A DNA stretch of 62,500 nucleotides from Cryptomeria japonica (lineage: Eukaryota; Streptophyta; Pinopsida; Cupressales; Cupressaceae): the NCBI RefSeq assembly GCF_030272615.1, contig NW_026728911.1:72501-135000 (forward strand). The letters run 5' to 3'. Position numbers and translations under genes: made by a program. Below are positions 1 to 9,250 of the stretch, piece by piece. The notes beneath the pieces were generated by a model. It searched no databases. It had not been told where the DNA came from and worked only from the letters and a program-made list of their open reading frames with translations. How positions within the stretch are numbered: position 1 is the stretch's first letter; the number at the start of each line of letters is the position of its first letter.

Positions 1-546
1 AGGAGCCTCCCCGCATAGCAATCGGGGTGTGAGGTTACGGATGCAGCATTGATAGCAATCGAGGTGTGAGGCGAAGGATGCAGAAGTGAGAGCCGAGGGA
101 TGTAGCAGAGATAGCAATCGGGGTGTGTGATGCAGAAGAGATAGCAATCGAGGTGTGCGGTGGGAAGGGCCCAGCAGCCAGAATGCATGAAGCGACGGAT
201 GAAGCAGTGATGACAACCGGGCTGTGAGGAGAGGAGGGATGCAGCCAAGAAAGCAATCAGGGCTCGAGGCAAGGGATGCATCAAGGATAGCAATCATGTT
301 GTGAGGCGAGATTCCAAAGGCTAAACGTGAGAGGCTGCAGGGTCGACTCAGAGAGGTCTATGCATGTGAGAGGCTGAAAGCAAGGTCGACTCGGAGCGGT
401 CTATGCATCGGGCGCGCTTGGGGCGACTACCAGTGCCAACCCCTTATCCCGCGACGCGTCCGACAAAGAGAACGTTCCAAGGCGGCAGAGGAGGTTACCA
501 GCCGAAGGATGCAGTAGCAATAACAGGTATAGTTCCGCGGCGGCCG
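1..546. repeat. Degenerate edge of the 188-bp repeat array
   Basis: The phrases GCATAGCAATCGGGGTG and GAGGCGAAGGATGCAG recur here at short, irregular spacings (for example at 14, 50, 109 and 140). They are pieces of the 188-bp unit that follows, much decayed and partly reduced to repeats of a few tens of bases. From about 300 onward larger pieces of the unit appear (GAGGCTGCAGGGTCGACTC, then GGGGCGACTACCAGTGCC near 420), before the regular array starts at about 547. No gene is seen. A diverged edge is expected for an array homogenised by unequal exchange. Confidence 0.75.
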
Positions 547-3500
547 AGAAGACTCACCGCATAGGAATCGGGATGCGAGGCGAGGGATGCGGCGGGAAGG
601 CCCCGACGGCTAAACGGAAGAGGCTGCAGGGCCGCCTCGGAATGGTCCAAGCATCGGATGCGATTGGGACGACTACCAGTGCCAACCCCTTATCCCGCGA
701 TGCGTCCGATACACAGATAGTTCCAAGGCGGCCGAGGAGCCTCACCGCATATCAATCGGGGTGCGAGGCGAGGGATGGGGCGGGAAGGCCCCAACGGCTA
801 GACGGAAGAGGCTTCAGGGCCACCTCGGAATGGTCCAAGCATCGGACGCGCTTGGGGCGACTGCCAGTGCCAACCCCTTATCCCGCGATGCGTCCGATAC
901 ACAGATGGTTCCAAGGCGGCCGAGGAGCCTCACCGCATAGCAATCGGGGGTGCGAGGCGAGGGATGGGGAGGGAAGGCCCCAACGGCTAGACGGAAGAGG
1001 CTTCAGGGCCGCCTAGGAATGGTCCAAGCATCGGACACGCTTGGGGCGACTACCAGTGACAGCCCCCTATCCCGCGATGCGTCCGATACGAAGATGGTTC
1101 CAAGGCGGCCGAGGAGCCTCACCGCATAGCAATCGGGGTGCGAGGTGGGGGATGCGGCGAGATGGCCCCAACGGCTAGACGGAAGAGGCCACAGGGCCGC
1201 GTCGGAATAGTCCAAGCATCGGACGCGCTTGGGGCGACTACCAGTGACAACCCCTTATCCCGCGATGCGTCCGATACGAAGATAGTTCCAAGGCGGCCGA
1301 GGAGCCTCACCGCATAGCAATCGGGGTGCGAGGTGGGGGATGCGGCGAGATGGCCCCAACGGCTAGACGGAAGAGGCTGCAGGGCCGCCTCGGAATAGTC
1401 CAAGCATCGGACGCGCTTGGGGCCACTACCAGTGACAACCCCTTATCCCGCAATGCGTCCGATACGAAGATAGTTCCAAGGCGGCCGAAGAGCCTCACCG
1501 CATAGCAATCGGGGTGCGAGGTGGGGGATGCGGCGAGATGGCCCCAACGGCTAGATGGAAGAGGCCACAGGGCCGCCTCGGAATAGTCCAAGCATCGGAC
1601 GCGCTTGGGGCGACTACCAGTGACAACCCCTTATCCCGCGATGCGTCCGATACGAAGATAGTTCCCAGGCGGCCGAGGAGCCTCACCGCATAGCAATCGG
1701 GGTGCGAGGCGAGGGATGCGGCGAGATGGCCCCAAAGGCTAGACGGAAGAGGCTGCAGGGCTGCCTCGGAATAGTCCAAGCATCGGACGCGCTTGGGGCG
1801 ACTACCACTGCCAACCCCTTATCCCGCGATGCGTTCGATACACAGATAGTTCCGAGGCGGCCGAGGAGGTGGGGGATGCAGCGAGATGGCCCCAACGGCT
1901 AGACGGAAGAGGCTGCAGGGCCGCCTCGGAATAGTCCAAGCATCGGACGCGCTTGGGGCGACTACCAGTGACAACCCCTTATCCCGCGATGCGTCCGATA
2001 CACAGATAGTTCCGAGGCGGCCAAGGAGCCTCACCGCATAGCAATCGTGGTGCGAGGTGGGGGATGCGGCGAGATGGCCCCAACGGCTAGACGGAAGAGG
2101 CTGCAGGGCCGCCTCGGAATGGTCCAAGCATCGGATGCGCTTGGGGCGACTACCACTGCCAACCCCTTATCCCGCGATGCGTCCGATACACAGATAGTTC
2201 CAAGGTGGCCGAGGAGCCTCACAGCATAGCAATCAGGGTGCGAGGCGAGGGATGCGGCGAGAAAGCCCCAACGGCTAGAGGGAAGAGGCTTCAGGTCCGC
2301 CTCGGAATGGTCCAAGCATCGGACGCGCTTGGGGCGACTACCAGTGACAACCCCTTATCCCGCGACGCGTCCGATACACAGATAGTTCCAAGGCGGCCGA
2401 GGAGCCTCACCGCATAGCAATCGGGGTGCGAGGCGAGGGATGCGGCGAGAAGGACCCAACGGCTACACGGAAGAGGCTTCGGGGCCGCCTCGGAATGGTC
2501 CAAGCATCGGACGCGCTTGGGGCGACTACCAGTGACAACCCCTTATCCCGCGACGCGTCCGATACACAGATAGTTCCAAGGCGGCCGAGGAGCCTCACCG
2601 CATAGCAATCGGGGTGCGAGGCGAGGGATGCGGCGAGAAGGACCCAACGGCTACACGGAAGAGGCTTCGGGGCCGCCTCGGAATGGTCCAAGCATCGGAC
2701 GCGCTTGGGGCGACTACCAGTGACAACCCCTTATCCCGCGACGCGTCCGATACACAGATAGTTCCAAGGCGGCCGAGGAGCCTCACCGCATAGCAATCGG
2801 GGTGCGAGGCGAGGGATGCGGCGAGAAGGACCCAACGGCTAGACGGAAGAGGCTTCGGGTCCGCCTCGGAATGGTCCAAGCATCGGACGCGCTTGGGGCG
2901 ACTACCAGTGACAACCCCTTATCCCGCGACGCGTCCGATACACAGATAGTTCCAAGGCGGCCGAGGAGCCTCACCGCATAGCAATCGGGGTGCGAGGCGA
3001 GGGATGCGGCGAGAAGGACCCAACGGCTAGACGGAAGAGGCTTCGGGTCCGCCTCGGAATGGTCCAAGCATCGGACGCGCTTGGGGCGACTACCAGTGAC
3101 AACCCCTTATCCCGCGACGCGTCCGATACACAGATAGTTCCAAGGCGGCCGAGGAGCCTCACCGCATAGCAATCGGGGTGCGAGGCGAGGGATGCGGCGA
3201 GAAGGACCCAACGGCTAGACGGAAGAGGCTTCGGGTCCACCTCGGAATGGTCCAAGCATCGGACGCGCTTGGGGCGACTACCAGTGACAACCCCTTATCC
3301 CGCGACGCGTCCGATACACAGATAGTTCCGAGGCGGCCGAGGAGCCTCACCGCATAGCAATCGGGGTGCGAGGCGAAGGATGCGGCGAGAAGGACCCAAC
3401 GGCTAGACGGAAGAGGCTTCGGGTCCGCCTCGGAATGGTCTAAGCATCGGACGCGCTTGGGGCGACTACCAGTGACAACCCCTTATCCCGCGACGCGTCC

Positions 3501-4500
3501 GATACACAGATAGTTCCAAGGCGGCCGAGGAGCCTCACCGCATAGCAATCGGGGTGCGAGGCGAGGGATGCGGCGAGAAGGACCCAACGGCTAGACGGAA
3601 GAGGCTTCAGGGCCGCCTCGGAATGGTCCAAGCATCGAACGCGCTTGGGGCGACTACCAGTGACAACCCCTTATCCCGCGACGCGTCCGATACACAGATA
3701 GTTCCGAGGCGGCCGAGGAGCCTCACCGCATAGCAATCGGGGTGCGAGGCGAGGGATGCGGCGAGAAGGACCCAACGGCTAGACGGAAGAGGCTTCAGGG
3801 CCGCCTCGGAATGGTCCAAGCATCGGACGCGCTTGGGGCGACTACCAGTGACAACCCCTTATCCCGCGACGCGTCCGATACACAGATAGTTCCGAGGCGG
3901 CCGAGGAGCCTCACCGCATAGCAATCGGGGTGCGAGGCGAGGGATGCGGCGAGAAGGACCCAACGGCTAGACGGAAGAGGCTTCAGGGCCGCCTCGGAAT
4001 GGTCCAAGCATCGGACGCGCTTGGGGCGACTACCAATGACAACCCCTTATCCCGCGACGCGTCCGATACACAGATAGTTCCGAGGCGGCCGAGGAGCCTC
4101 ACCGCATAGCAATCGGGGTGCGAGGCGAGGGATGCGGCGAGAAGGACCCAACGGCTAGACGGAAGAGGCTTCAGGGCCGCCTCGGAATGGTCCAAGCATC
4201 GGACGCGCTTGGGGCGACTACCAGTGACAACCCCTTATCCCGCGACGCGTCCGATACACAGATAGTTCCGAGGCGGCCGAGGAGCCTCACCGCATAGCAA
4301 TCGGGGTGCGAGGCGAGGGATGCGGCGAGAAGGACCCAACGGCTAGACGGAAGAGGCTTCAGGGCCGCCTCGGAATGGTCCAAGCATCGGACGCGCTTGG
4401 GGCGACTACCGTTGCCAACCCCTTATCCCGCGATGCGTCTGATACACAGATAGTTCCGAGGCGGCCGAGGAGCCTCACCGCATAGCAATCGGGTTGCGAG
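547..4500. repeat. Tandem array of a 188-bp spacer repeat, about 21 copies
   Basis: The landmark CACCGCATAGCAATCGGGG recurs near 558, 747, 935, 1124, 1312, 1500, 1688, 2036, 2224, 2412 and then every 188 bp to 4480. One copy near 1863 has lost about 28 bp. Copies from about 3350 to 4380 are nearly identical, while those on the left are more variable. Because 188 is not a multiple of three, and both strands stay open only by composition, the short open frames here are not genes. The unit is GC-rich and contains a conserved inverted repeat. Its position next to Pol I-type promoters suggests spacer or external-transcribed-spacer subrepeats. The roughly nucleosomal length would also suit a satellite, which I consider less likely in this context. 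Confidence 0.9.
4198..4255. repeat. Inverted repeat conserved in the 188-bp unit (representative copy)
   Basis: The arms ATCGGACGCG (4198-4207) and CGCGTCCGAT (4246-4255) are perfect reverse complements with a 38-nt loop. The same pair occurs in most right-hand copies. Left-hand copies carry TGCGTCCGAT in the right arm, which leaves one wobble or mismatch at the base of the loop. Confidence 0.7.
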
Positions 4501-4742
4501 GCAGATTATTGGGAAGGGAACCCCCTGGGATGCGGCTCAAGCAGTGCCCAAAGGGACTGGAATGCGGAATCACATCGAGAGACCCAAATGCTATACGAGG
4601 GCTCAAATCGAATTATCGATTTGGCCACGACATGGACGCATCGGAACGACTACCTTTGCCGAACCACTCGCAATTGCATCCATACCGAAACCAATAGACA
4701 TTTCCGTTAGAGCCCTCGCATAGCATTCGGGAATCTCGCATG

Positions 4743-4828
4743 CCCCTCTAAATCGACCAATGCTGGCGCTCAATGAAAATCCGAGCGCTACCACCGTTCG
4801 AGCGCCAGCATTGGTCGAGTTAGAGGGG
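4743..4828 (-). repeat. Large inverted repeat (29-bp arms), predicted transcript hairpin
   Basis: The arms at 4743-4771 and 4800-4828 match as reverse complements at 28 of 29 positions, with a 28-nt loop. If the Pol I-type start at 4862 on the minus strand is used, the hairpin lies at about +35 to +120 of the transcript. Confidence 0.85.
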
Positions 4829-4854
4829 CACGGGGGAGAATGCTCCAGTCAACA

Positions 4855-4884
4855 CCTCCCCTATATAAGTTATTTGTCCGATTC
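4855..4884 (-). promoter_or_regulatory. Pol I-type spacer promoter box, copy 1
   Basis: On the minus strand the sequence reads GAATCGGACAAATAA followed by CTTATATAGGGGAGG. This matches the plant RNA polymerase I initiator consensus TATA(R)TAGGGG, in which transcription starts at the A before the G run. The predicted start is 4862. A plus-strand Pol II TATA box (TATATAAG) is the alternative reading. Repetition of the whole box and the rDNA context favour Pol I. Confidence 0.6.
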
Positions 4885-5229
4885 TCGCACAACCGTAGTC
4901 TGCCTCGTCGAATCAAACAACGGTCCCAGATTCCGACTTCCGTTCCGTAGAGACCCAAAAGCTAGATGGAGGCTCGCAAGAAAGAGAGTCGGCGCATAGC
5001 AATCGGGTTTCTCGAACGTTTAGGGACCGAGCTCACTTGCGGATAGGGCAAAATCCGCCAAGCAACCCAAAAGCTAGACGGGGGCTCGAATCGAATCGCC
5101 TAGGCGGCCACAACAACGACGTGTTGGATCGACTACCAGTGCCAAACCATTCAGCAAGACTAGTCTGTGTCGAGGCCGGATAGAGATTCTCAGAGAGCGC
5201 CCGCATAGCATTTAGGAGACCTGCCGCGT

Positions 5230-5316
5230 CCCTCACACTCGACAAATGGTGGTGCACGTTTATAAATCCGAGCGATCCCAACCCTTTCAAGCACCAACAT
5301 CGGTCGAGATAGAGGG
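5230..5316 (-). repeat. Decayed homologue of the promoter-proximal inverted repeat
   Basis: The arms at 5230-5255 and 5291-5316 pair at 20 of 26 positions. It occupies the same place relative to the promoter box at 5345-5374 as the nearly perfect hairpin of the first module. Confidence 0.65.
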
Positions 5317-5344
5317 GCACGGAGGGGGCTGCGTGAGACAACAC

Positions 5345-5374
5345 AGTCCCCTATATAAGTTATTTGTCCGATTC
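5345..5374 (-). promoter_or_regulatory. Pol I-type spacer promoter box, copy 2
   Basis: The core TTATATAGGGGA is intact on the minus strand, with predicted start 5352. The flank has CAGTCCCC where other copies have CACCTCCCC on the plus strand. Confidence 0.55.
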
Positions 5375-5670
5375 TCACACATCCGAAGAATGGTCATCAA
5401 ATCGGACAACAGCCCAAACTTCCGACTTCCGTCCCAGAAAGCCCAAGAGCTATCTAAAACGTTCATGGCCGGAACTCGATCGCGGCTATACCAGTCCGCC
5501 AAGCAACCCAAAAGCTAGACTGGAGCTCTAGTCGAATCACCTCTGTGGCCATTGCAAGGACGTGTTGGAGCGACTACCATTGCCGAACCATTCCGCAGGT
5601 CGAGTCCATACCAAGGCCGCATAGAGATTCACGATGAGCTCCTGCATAGCAATCAGGAGACTTGCCGTGT

Positions 5671-5756
5671 CCATCACAATCGATAAATCCTGGTGCAAGA
5701 TTTTTGCATCCGAGCGCTCCAACCAGTCGAGCACCAGCATCAATCGACATAAACGG
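5671..5756 (-). repeat. Further decayed homologue of the promoter-proximal inverted repeat
   Basis: The arms at 5671-5696 and 5731-5756 pair at only 17 of 26 positions. The GGTGC/GCACC base of the stem is kept. It lies just beyond the promoter box at 5786-5815. Confidence 0.5.
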
Positions 5757-5785
5757 GCACGGGGGGAGGATGCTCGAGAACACTA

Positions 5786-5815
5786 CCTCCCCTATATAAG
5801 TTATTTGTCCGATTC
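5786..5815 (-). promoter_or_regulatory. Pol I-type spacer promoter box, copy 3
   Basis: The full 30-nt box is conserved, with predicted start 5793 on the minus strand. It belongs to the third hairpin-bearing module. Confidence 0.58.
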
Positions 5816-5929
5816 TCAAGCAGCCGAAGTCTGGTCATCGAATCGGGTCAAAGACCACAACTTCCGACTTTACCCACAATGCAAGTCATCGAATCGAACA
5901 TCGGCCCCCGAGTCGGACTCCATGCGTAT

Positions 5930-6235
5930 GTCAGGTCATCGGACCCAAATTCCGCCTTCCTGCGCATGGCGGGCCATCAATATCAACTCGGTCATCGGAC
6001 CCAAACTCCGCCTTTTTGCGTATGGCACGCCTTCAAATCGGTCATCGGACCCAAATTCCGCCTTCCTGTGCATGGCGGGCCATCAACATCAACTCGGTCA
6101 TCGGACCCAAATTCCGCCTTTCTGCGCATGGCACGCCATCAACTCGGTCATCGGACCCAAATTCCGCCTTCCTGCGCATGGCAGGTCATCGGACACAAAT
6201 TCAGACCTCGCCAATATGCCTACGTATCGAATCGG
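5930..6235. repeat. About six degenerate 40-55-bp repeats
   Basis: The phrase GGTCATCGGACCCAAATTCC recurs at about 5934, 5990, 6040, 6096, 6146 and 6184, separated by variants of CTTCCTGCGCATGGC and ATCAACTC. The same phrase also opens the 311-bp units. Open frames spanning this stretch are repeat artefacts. Confidence 0.8.
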
Positions 6236-6330
6236 TCATCGGACCCAACTTCCGACTTCATCCATACTGTAGGGTCTTTGAGGTTGGCGCGGTGCGCTCA
6301 ACCCAGGGAGTCGACCCATCGAAGCATACA

Positions 6331-6360
6331 CCTCCCCTATATAAGCTATTTGTCCGATTC
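6331..6360 (-). promoter_or_regulatory. Pol I-type spacer promoter box, copy 4
   Basis: First box of the 311-bp repeat family; predicted start 6338. From here on a GTCGAC block (6310-6315) lies about 24-29 nt downstream of the predicted start. Confidence 0.58.
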
Positions 6361-6641
6361 CCACACCTGTGTAGTTTGCACCTCTGACCAGGACATCGAC
6401 CCCAACTTCCGAACTCGACTGCAACGACGGCACCAGCGCCTTGGTGCGCACCTTGCGACGCACAGTCCCAACATTCGCCTTCCTGCACATGGCAGGTCAT
6501 CGGACCCAAATTCCGACCTCGCGAGTATGCCTACATATCGAATCGGTCATCGGACCCAACTTCCGACTTCATCCATACCGTAGGGTCTTTGAGGTTGGCG
6601 CGGTGCGCTCAACCCGGGGAGTCGACCCAACGAAGCATACA

Positions 6642-6671
6642 CCTCCCCTATATAAGCTATTTGTCCGATTC
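6642..6671 (-). promoter_or_regulatory. Pol I-type spacer promoter box, copy 5
   Basis: Exactly 311 bp from copy 4; predicted start 6649, with GTCGAC at 6621-6626. Confidence 0.58.
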
Positions 6672-6952
6672 CCACACCTGTGTAGTTTGCACCTCCGATC
6701 AAGACATCGACCCCAACTTCCGAACTCGCCTCCAACGACCGAACCAGCGCCTTGGTGCGCACCTTGCAACGCACAGTGCCAACATTCGCCTTCCTGCACG
6801 TGGCAGGTCATCGGACCCAAATTCCGACCTCGCGAGTATGCCTACATATCGAATCGGTCATCGGACCCAACTTCCGACTTCATCCATACCGTAGGGTCTT
6901 TGAGGTTGGCGCGGTGCGCTCAACCCGGGGAGTCGACCCAACGAAGCATACA

Positions 6953-6982
6953 CCTCCCCTATATAAGCTATTTGTCCGATTC
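6953..6982 (-). promoter_or_regulatory. Pol I-type spacer promoter box, copy 6
   Basis: Exactly 311 bp from copy 5; predicted start 6960, with GTCGAC at 6932-6937. Confidence 0.58.
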
Positions 6983-7263
6983 CCACACCTGTGTAGCTTG
7001 CACCTCCGATCAGGACATCGACCCCAACTTCCGAACTCGACTAAAAAGACCGCACCAGCGCCTTGGTGTGCACCTTGCAACGCACAGTGTCAACATTCGC
7101 CTTCCTGCACATGGCAGGTCATCGGACCCAAATTCCGACCTCATGAGCATACCTACTAATCGAATTGGTCATCGGACCCAACTTCCGACTTCATCCATAC
7201 CGTAGGGTCTTTGAGGTTGGCGCGGTGCGCTCAACCTGGGGAGTCGACCCATCGAAGCATACA

Positions 7264-7293
7264 CCTCCCCTATATAAGCTATTTGTCCGATTC
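7264..7293 (-). promoter_or_regulatory. Pol I-type spacer promoter box, copy 7
   Basis: Exactly 311 bp from copy 6; predicted start 7271, with GTCGAC at 7243-7248. The 52-bp array lies immediately upstream in the minus-strand sense. Confidence 0.58.
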
Positions 7294-7383
7294 CGACACC
7301 TGTGTAGTTTGCACCTCCGCTCAGGACATCGACCCCAACTTCCGAACTCGCCTGCAACGACCGAACCAGCGCCTTGGTGCGCA

Positions 7384-7995
7384 CCAAAAGTGCGCACTTT
7401 TGGAGGGCACTTTTGTGCGCTCCAAAGGTGCGCACTTTTGGAGGGCACTTTTCTGCGCTCCAAAGGTGCGCACTTTTGGAGGGCACTTTTTGGAGGGCAC
7501 TTTTCTGCGCTCCAAAGGTGCGCACTTTTGGAGGGCACTTTTTGGAGGGCACTTTTCTGCGCTCCAAAGGTGCGCACTTTTGGAGGGCACTTTTTGGAGG
7601 GCACTTTTCTGCGCTCCAAAGGTGCGCACTTTTGGAGGGCACTTTTTGGAGGGCACTTTTCTGCGCTCCAAAGGTGCGCACTTTTGGAGGGCACTTTTTG
7701 GAGGGCACTTTTCTGCGCTCCAAAGGTGCGCACTTTTGGAGGGCACTTTTCTGCGCTCCAAAGGTGCGCACTTTTGGAGGGCACTTTTTGGAGGGCACTT
7801 TTCTGCGCTCCAAAGGTGCGCACTTTTGGAGGGCACTTTTTGGAGGGCACTTTTCTGCGCTCCAAAGGTGCGCACTTTTGGAGGGCACTTTTTGGAGGGC
7901 ACTTTTCTGCGCTCCAAAGGTGCGCACTTTTGGAGGGCACTTTTGTGCACTCCAAAGGTGCGCACTTTTGGAGGGCACTTTTCCTGTGCTCCAAA
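7384..7995. repeat. 52-bp tandem array of palindromic GTGCGCAC units
   Basis: About eleven copies of CTGCGCTCCAAAGGTGCGCAC followed by TTTTGGAGGGCAC tracts. The first starts are at 7453, 7505 and 7557, and a few units are shortened. Each unit holds a 24-bp inverted repeat with arms CTCCAAAGGTGC and GCACTTTTGGAG, perfect except for one base pair. All six frames stay open across the array, giving long low-complexity open frames (for example 7165-8193 + and 7191-8069 -) that I do not call as genes. Confidence 0.9.
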
Positions 7996-8132
7996 GGTGC
8001 ACACCTAGGTGAGCACCTTCGACCACACCTTGTAGCACACCAAACTCTGACTTTCGACTTCATCCGCAATGCAGGGTCTTTGAGGTTGGCGCAATGCGCA
8101 CAACCAGGGGAGTCGACCCATCAAACCCAACA

Positions 8133-8162
8133 CCTCCCCTATATAAGCTATTTGTCTGATTC
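8133..8162 (-). promoter_or_regulatory. Pol I-type spacer promoter box, copy 8
   Basis: First box of the 157-bp family; predicted start 8140, with GTCGAC at 8112-8117. The distal motif reads TGTCTGATTC instead of TGTCCGATTC, a C-to-T change at a CpG. Confidence 0.55.
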
Positions 8163-8289
8163 TCATACATGCGTAGCCTGCAGGAGCAATTAGGACATCG
8201 ACCCCAACTTTCGGCTTCTAAACGAAAACAAGGTCTTTGAGGTTGGTGTAATGCGAACAACTAGGGGAGTCAACCCATCAAACCCAACA

Positions 8290-8319
8290 CCTCCCCTATA
8301 TAAGCTATTTGTCTGATTC
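8290..8319 (-). promoter_or_regulatory. Pol I-type spacer promoter box, copy 9
   Basis: 157 bp from copy 8; predicted start 8297. The downstream GTCGAC is mutated to GTCAAC. Confidence 0.55.
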
Positions 8320-8446
8320 TCATACATGTGTAGTCTACAGGAGCAATTAGGACATCGACCCCAACTTTTGACTTCTTAACGAAAACAAGGTCTTTGAGGT
8401 TGACGTAATGCGCACAACCAGGGGAGTCGACCCATCAAACCCAACA

Positions 8447-8476
8447 CCTCCCCTATATAAGCTATTTGTCCGATTC
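8447..8476 (-). promoter_or_regulatory. Pol I-type spacer promoter box, copy 10
   Basis: 157 bp from copy 9; predicted start 8454, with GTCGAC at 8426-8431 intact. Confidence 0.57.
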
Positions 8477-8603
8477 TCATACATGTGTAGCCTGCAGGAG
8501 CCATTAGGACATTGACCCCAACTTTTGACTTCTTAACGAAAACAAGGTCTTTGAGGTTGGCGTAATGCGCACAACCAAGGGAGTTGACCCATCAAACCCA
8601 ACA

Positions 8604-8633
8604 CCTCCCCTATATAAGCTATTTGTCTGATTC
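8604..8633 (-). promoter_or_regulatory. Pol I-type spacer promoter box, copy 11
   Basis: 157 bp from copy 10; predicted start 8611. The downstream block is mutated to GTTGAC. Confidence 0.55.
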
Positions 8634-8823
8634 TCATACATGTGTAGCCTGCAACAACGATTAGGACATCCACCCCAACTTCTGAATTCGTCTGCGTTGA
8701 CCGCACCAAAGGTGCACGCCTTGGTGCTCACCAAAATCCGACTTCCGACTTCTTCTGCTATGCGGGGTCTTTGAGGTTGGCGCAGTGCGCACAACCAGGG
8801 GAGTCAACCCACCGAATGCAACA

Positions 8824-8853
8824 CCTCCCCTATATAAGCTATTTGTCTGATTC
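8824..8853 (-). promoter_or_regulatory. Pol I-type spacer promoter box, copy 12
   Basis: Spaced 220 bp from copy 11 because of about 63 extra bases rich in ACCAAAGGTGCACGCC; predicted start 8831. The downstream block is GTCAAC. Confidence 0.55.
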
Positions 8854-8980
8854 TCATACATGCGTAGACTGCAGCAATGATTAGGACATCCACCCCAACT
8901 TTTGACTTCTTAAACAAGACAGGGTCTTTGAAGTTGGTGCAGTGCACACAACCAGGGGAGTCGACCCATCAAACGCAACA

Positions 8981-9011
8981 CCTCCCCTATATAAAGCTAT
9001 TTGTCCGATTC
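8981..9011 (-). promoter_or_regulatory. Pol I-type spacer promoter box, copy 13
   Basis: 157 bp from copy 12; predicted start 8988, with GTCGAC at 8960-8965. It has one extra A (TATATAAAG on the plus strand), so it is the only copy with an altered core spacing. This is the outermost box, next to the G-rich array. Confidence 0.5.
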
Positions 9012-9060
9012 TCATACGTGTAGTCTGCAGCAGCGATTAGGACATCGACCCCAACTTCCG

Positions 9061-9250
9061 AATTCGTTTGCATTGACCGCACCAAAGGTGCACGCCTTGG
9101 TGTGCACCCTGGAGTGCACTTTGGTGCTCACCTCGGTGCACACTTTGGTGTGCACCTCGGTGTGCACCAAAGGTGCGCACCTTGGAGCGCACCAAAGGTG
9201 TACACTTTGGAGCGCACCACATAGGGTCTTTGAGAGGTTGGCGCAGTGCG
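9061..9250. repeat. Short GGTGCACC/GTGCGCAC-type repeats
   Basis: Variants of CACCAAAGGTGCAC and CTTGGTGTGCACC alternate every 12-18 bases. They link the promoter block to the G-rich array and share vocabulary with the 52-bp array and the 5S units. No gene is seen. Confidence 0.75.

Larger units (their letters stand above)
4501..5880. repeat. Three promoter-bearing spacer modules of about 440-490 bp
   Basis: Three related segments each contain, in order: a GCATAGCA block (4718, 5202, 5642), an inverted repeat, a GGGGCACGG block, the CCTCCCCTATATAAG box, and a tract resembling CGAATC..CCGACTTCCG..CCAAAAGCTAGA. The boxes are at 4855, 5345 and 5786, giving spacings of 490 and 441 bp. The GCATAGCA block is shared with the 188-bp unit to the left, so the two arrays have a common ancestry. 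No reading frame of substance is present. Confidence 0.75.
6236..7383. repeat. 311-bp tandem repeats, about 3.5 copies, each with one promoter box
   Basis: Promoter boxes at 6331, 6642, 6953 and 7264 are exactly 311 bp apart, and the whole intervals match closely. Each unit contains CTTCATCCATAC, GGGTCTTTGAGGTTGGCGCGG, GAGTCGACCC, the promoter box and ACATCGACCCCAACTTCCG. The last copy is interrupted at about 7384 by the 52-bp array. The GGGTCTTTGAGGTTGG phrase continues into the 157-bp repeats, which look like shortened versions of this unit. Confidence 0.85.
8040..9060. repeat. 157-bp tandem repeats, about six copies, each with one promoter box
   Basis: Boxes at 8133, 8290, 8447 and 8604 are exactly 157 bp apart. 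The next gap is 220 bp and the last is 157 bp. Units run from GGGTCTTTGAGGTTGG through GGGGAGTCGACCC, the promoter box and CATACATGTGTAGCCTGCAG to TTAGGACATCGACCCCAAC. Confidence 0.85.

Noticed and set aside
547-4500. CRISPR-like or centromeric-satellite reading of the 188-bp array
   Set aside because: There are no unique spacers between the repeats, which excludes CRISPR. A centromeric satellite cannot be excluded by length, but shared blocks with the promoter modules at 4718-5650 tie the array to the rDNA spacer.
7165-8193. Long open frames on both strands across the 52-bp array
   Set aside because: All frames stay open because the 52-bp unit lacks stop codons. The translations are exact short tandem repeats in every frame.
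4862-8995. TATATAAG as Pol II TATA boxes of plus-strand genes
   Set aside because: No gene follows any of the 13 copies, the boxes are inside short tandem repeats, and the minus-strand reading matches the Pol I consensus including the G run. Kept only as an alternative.
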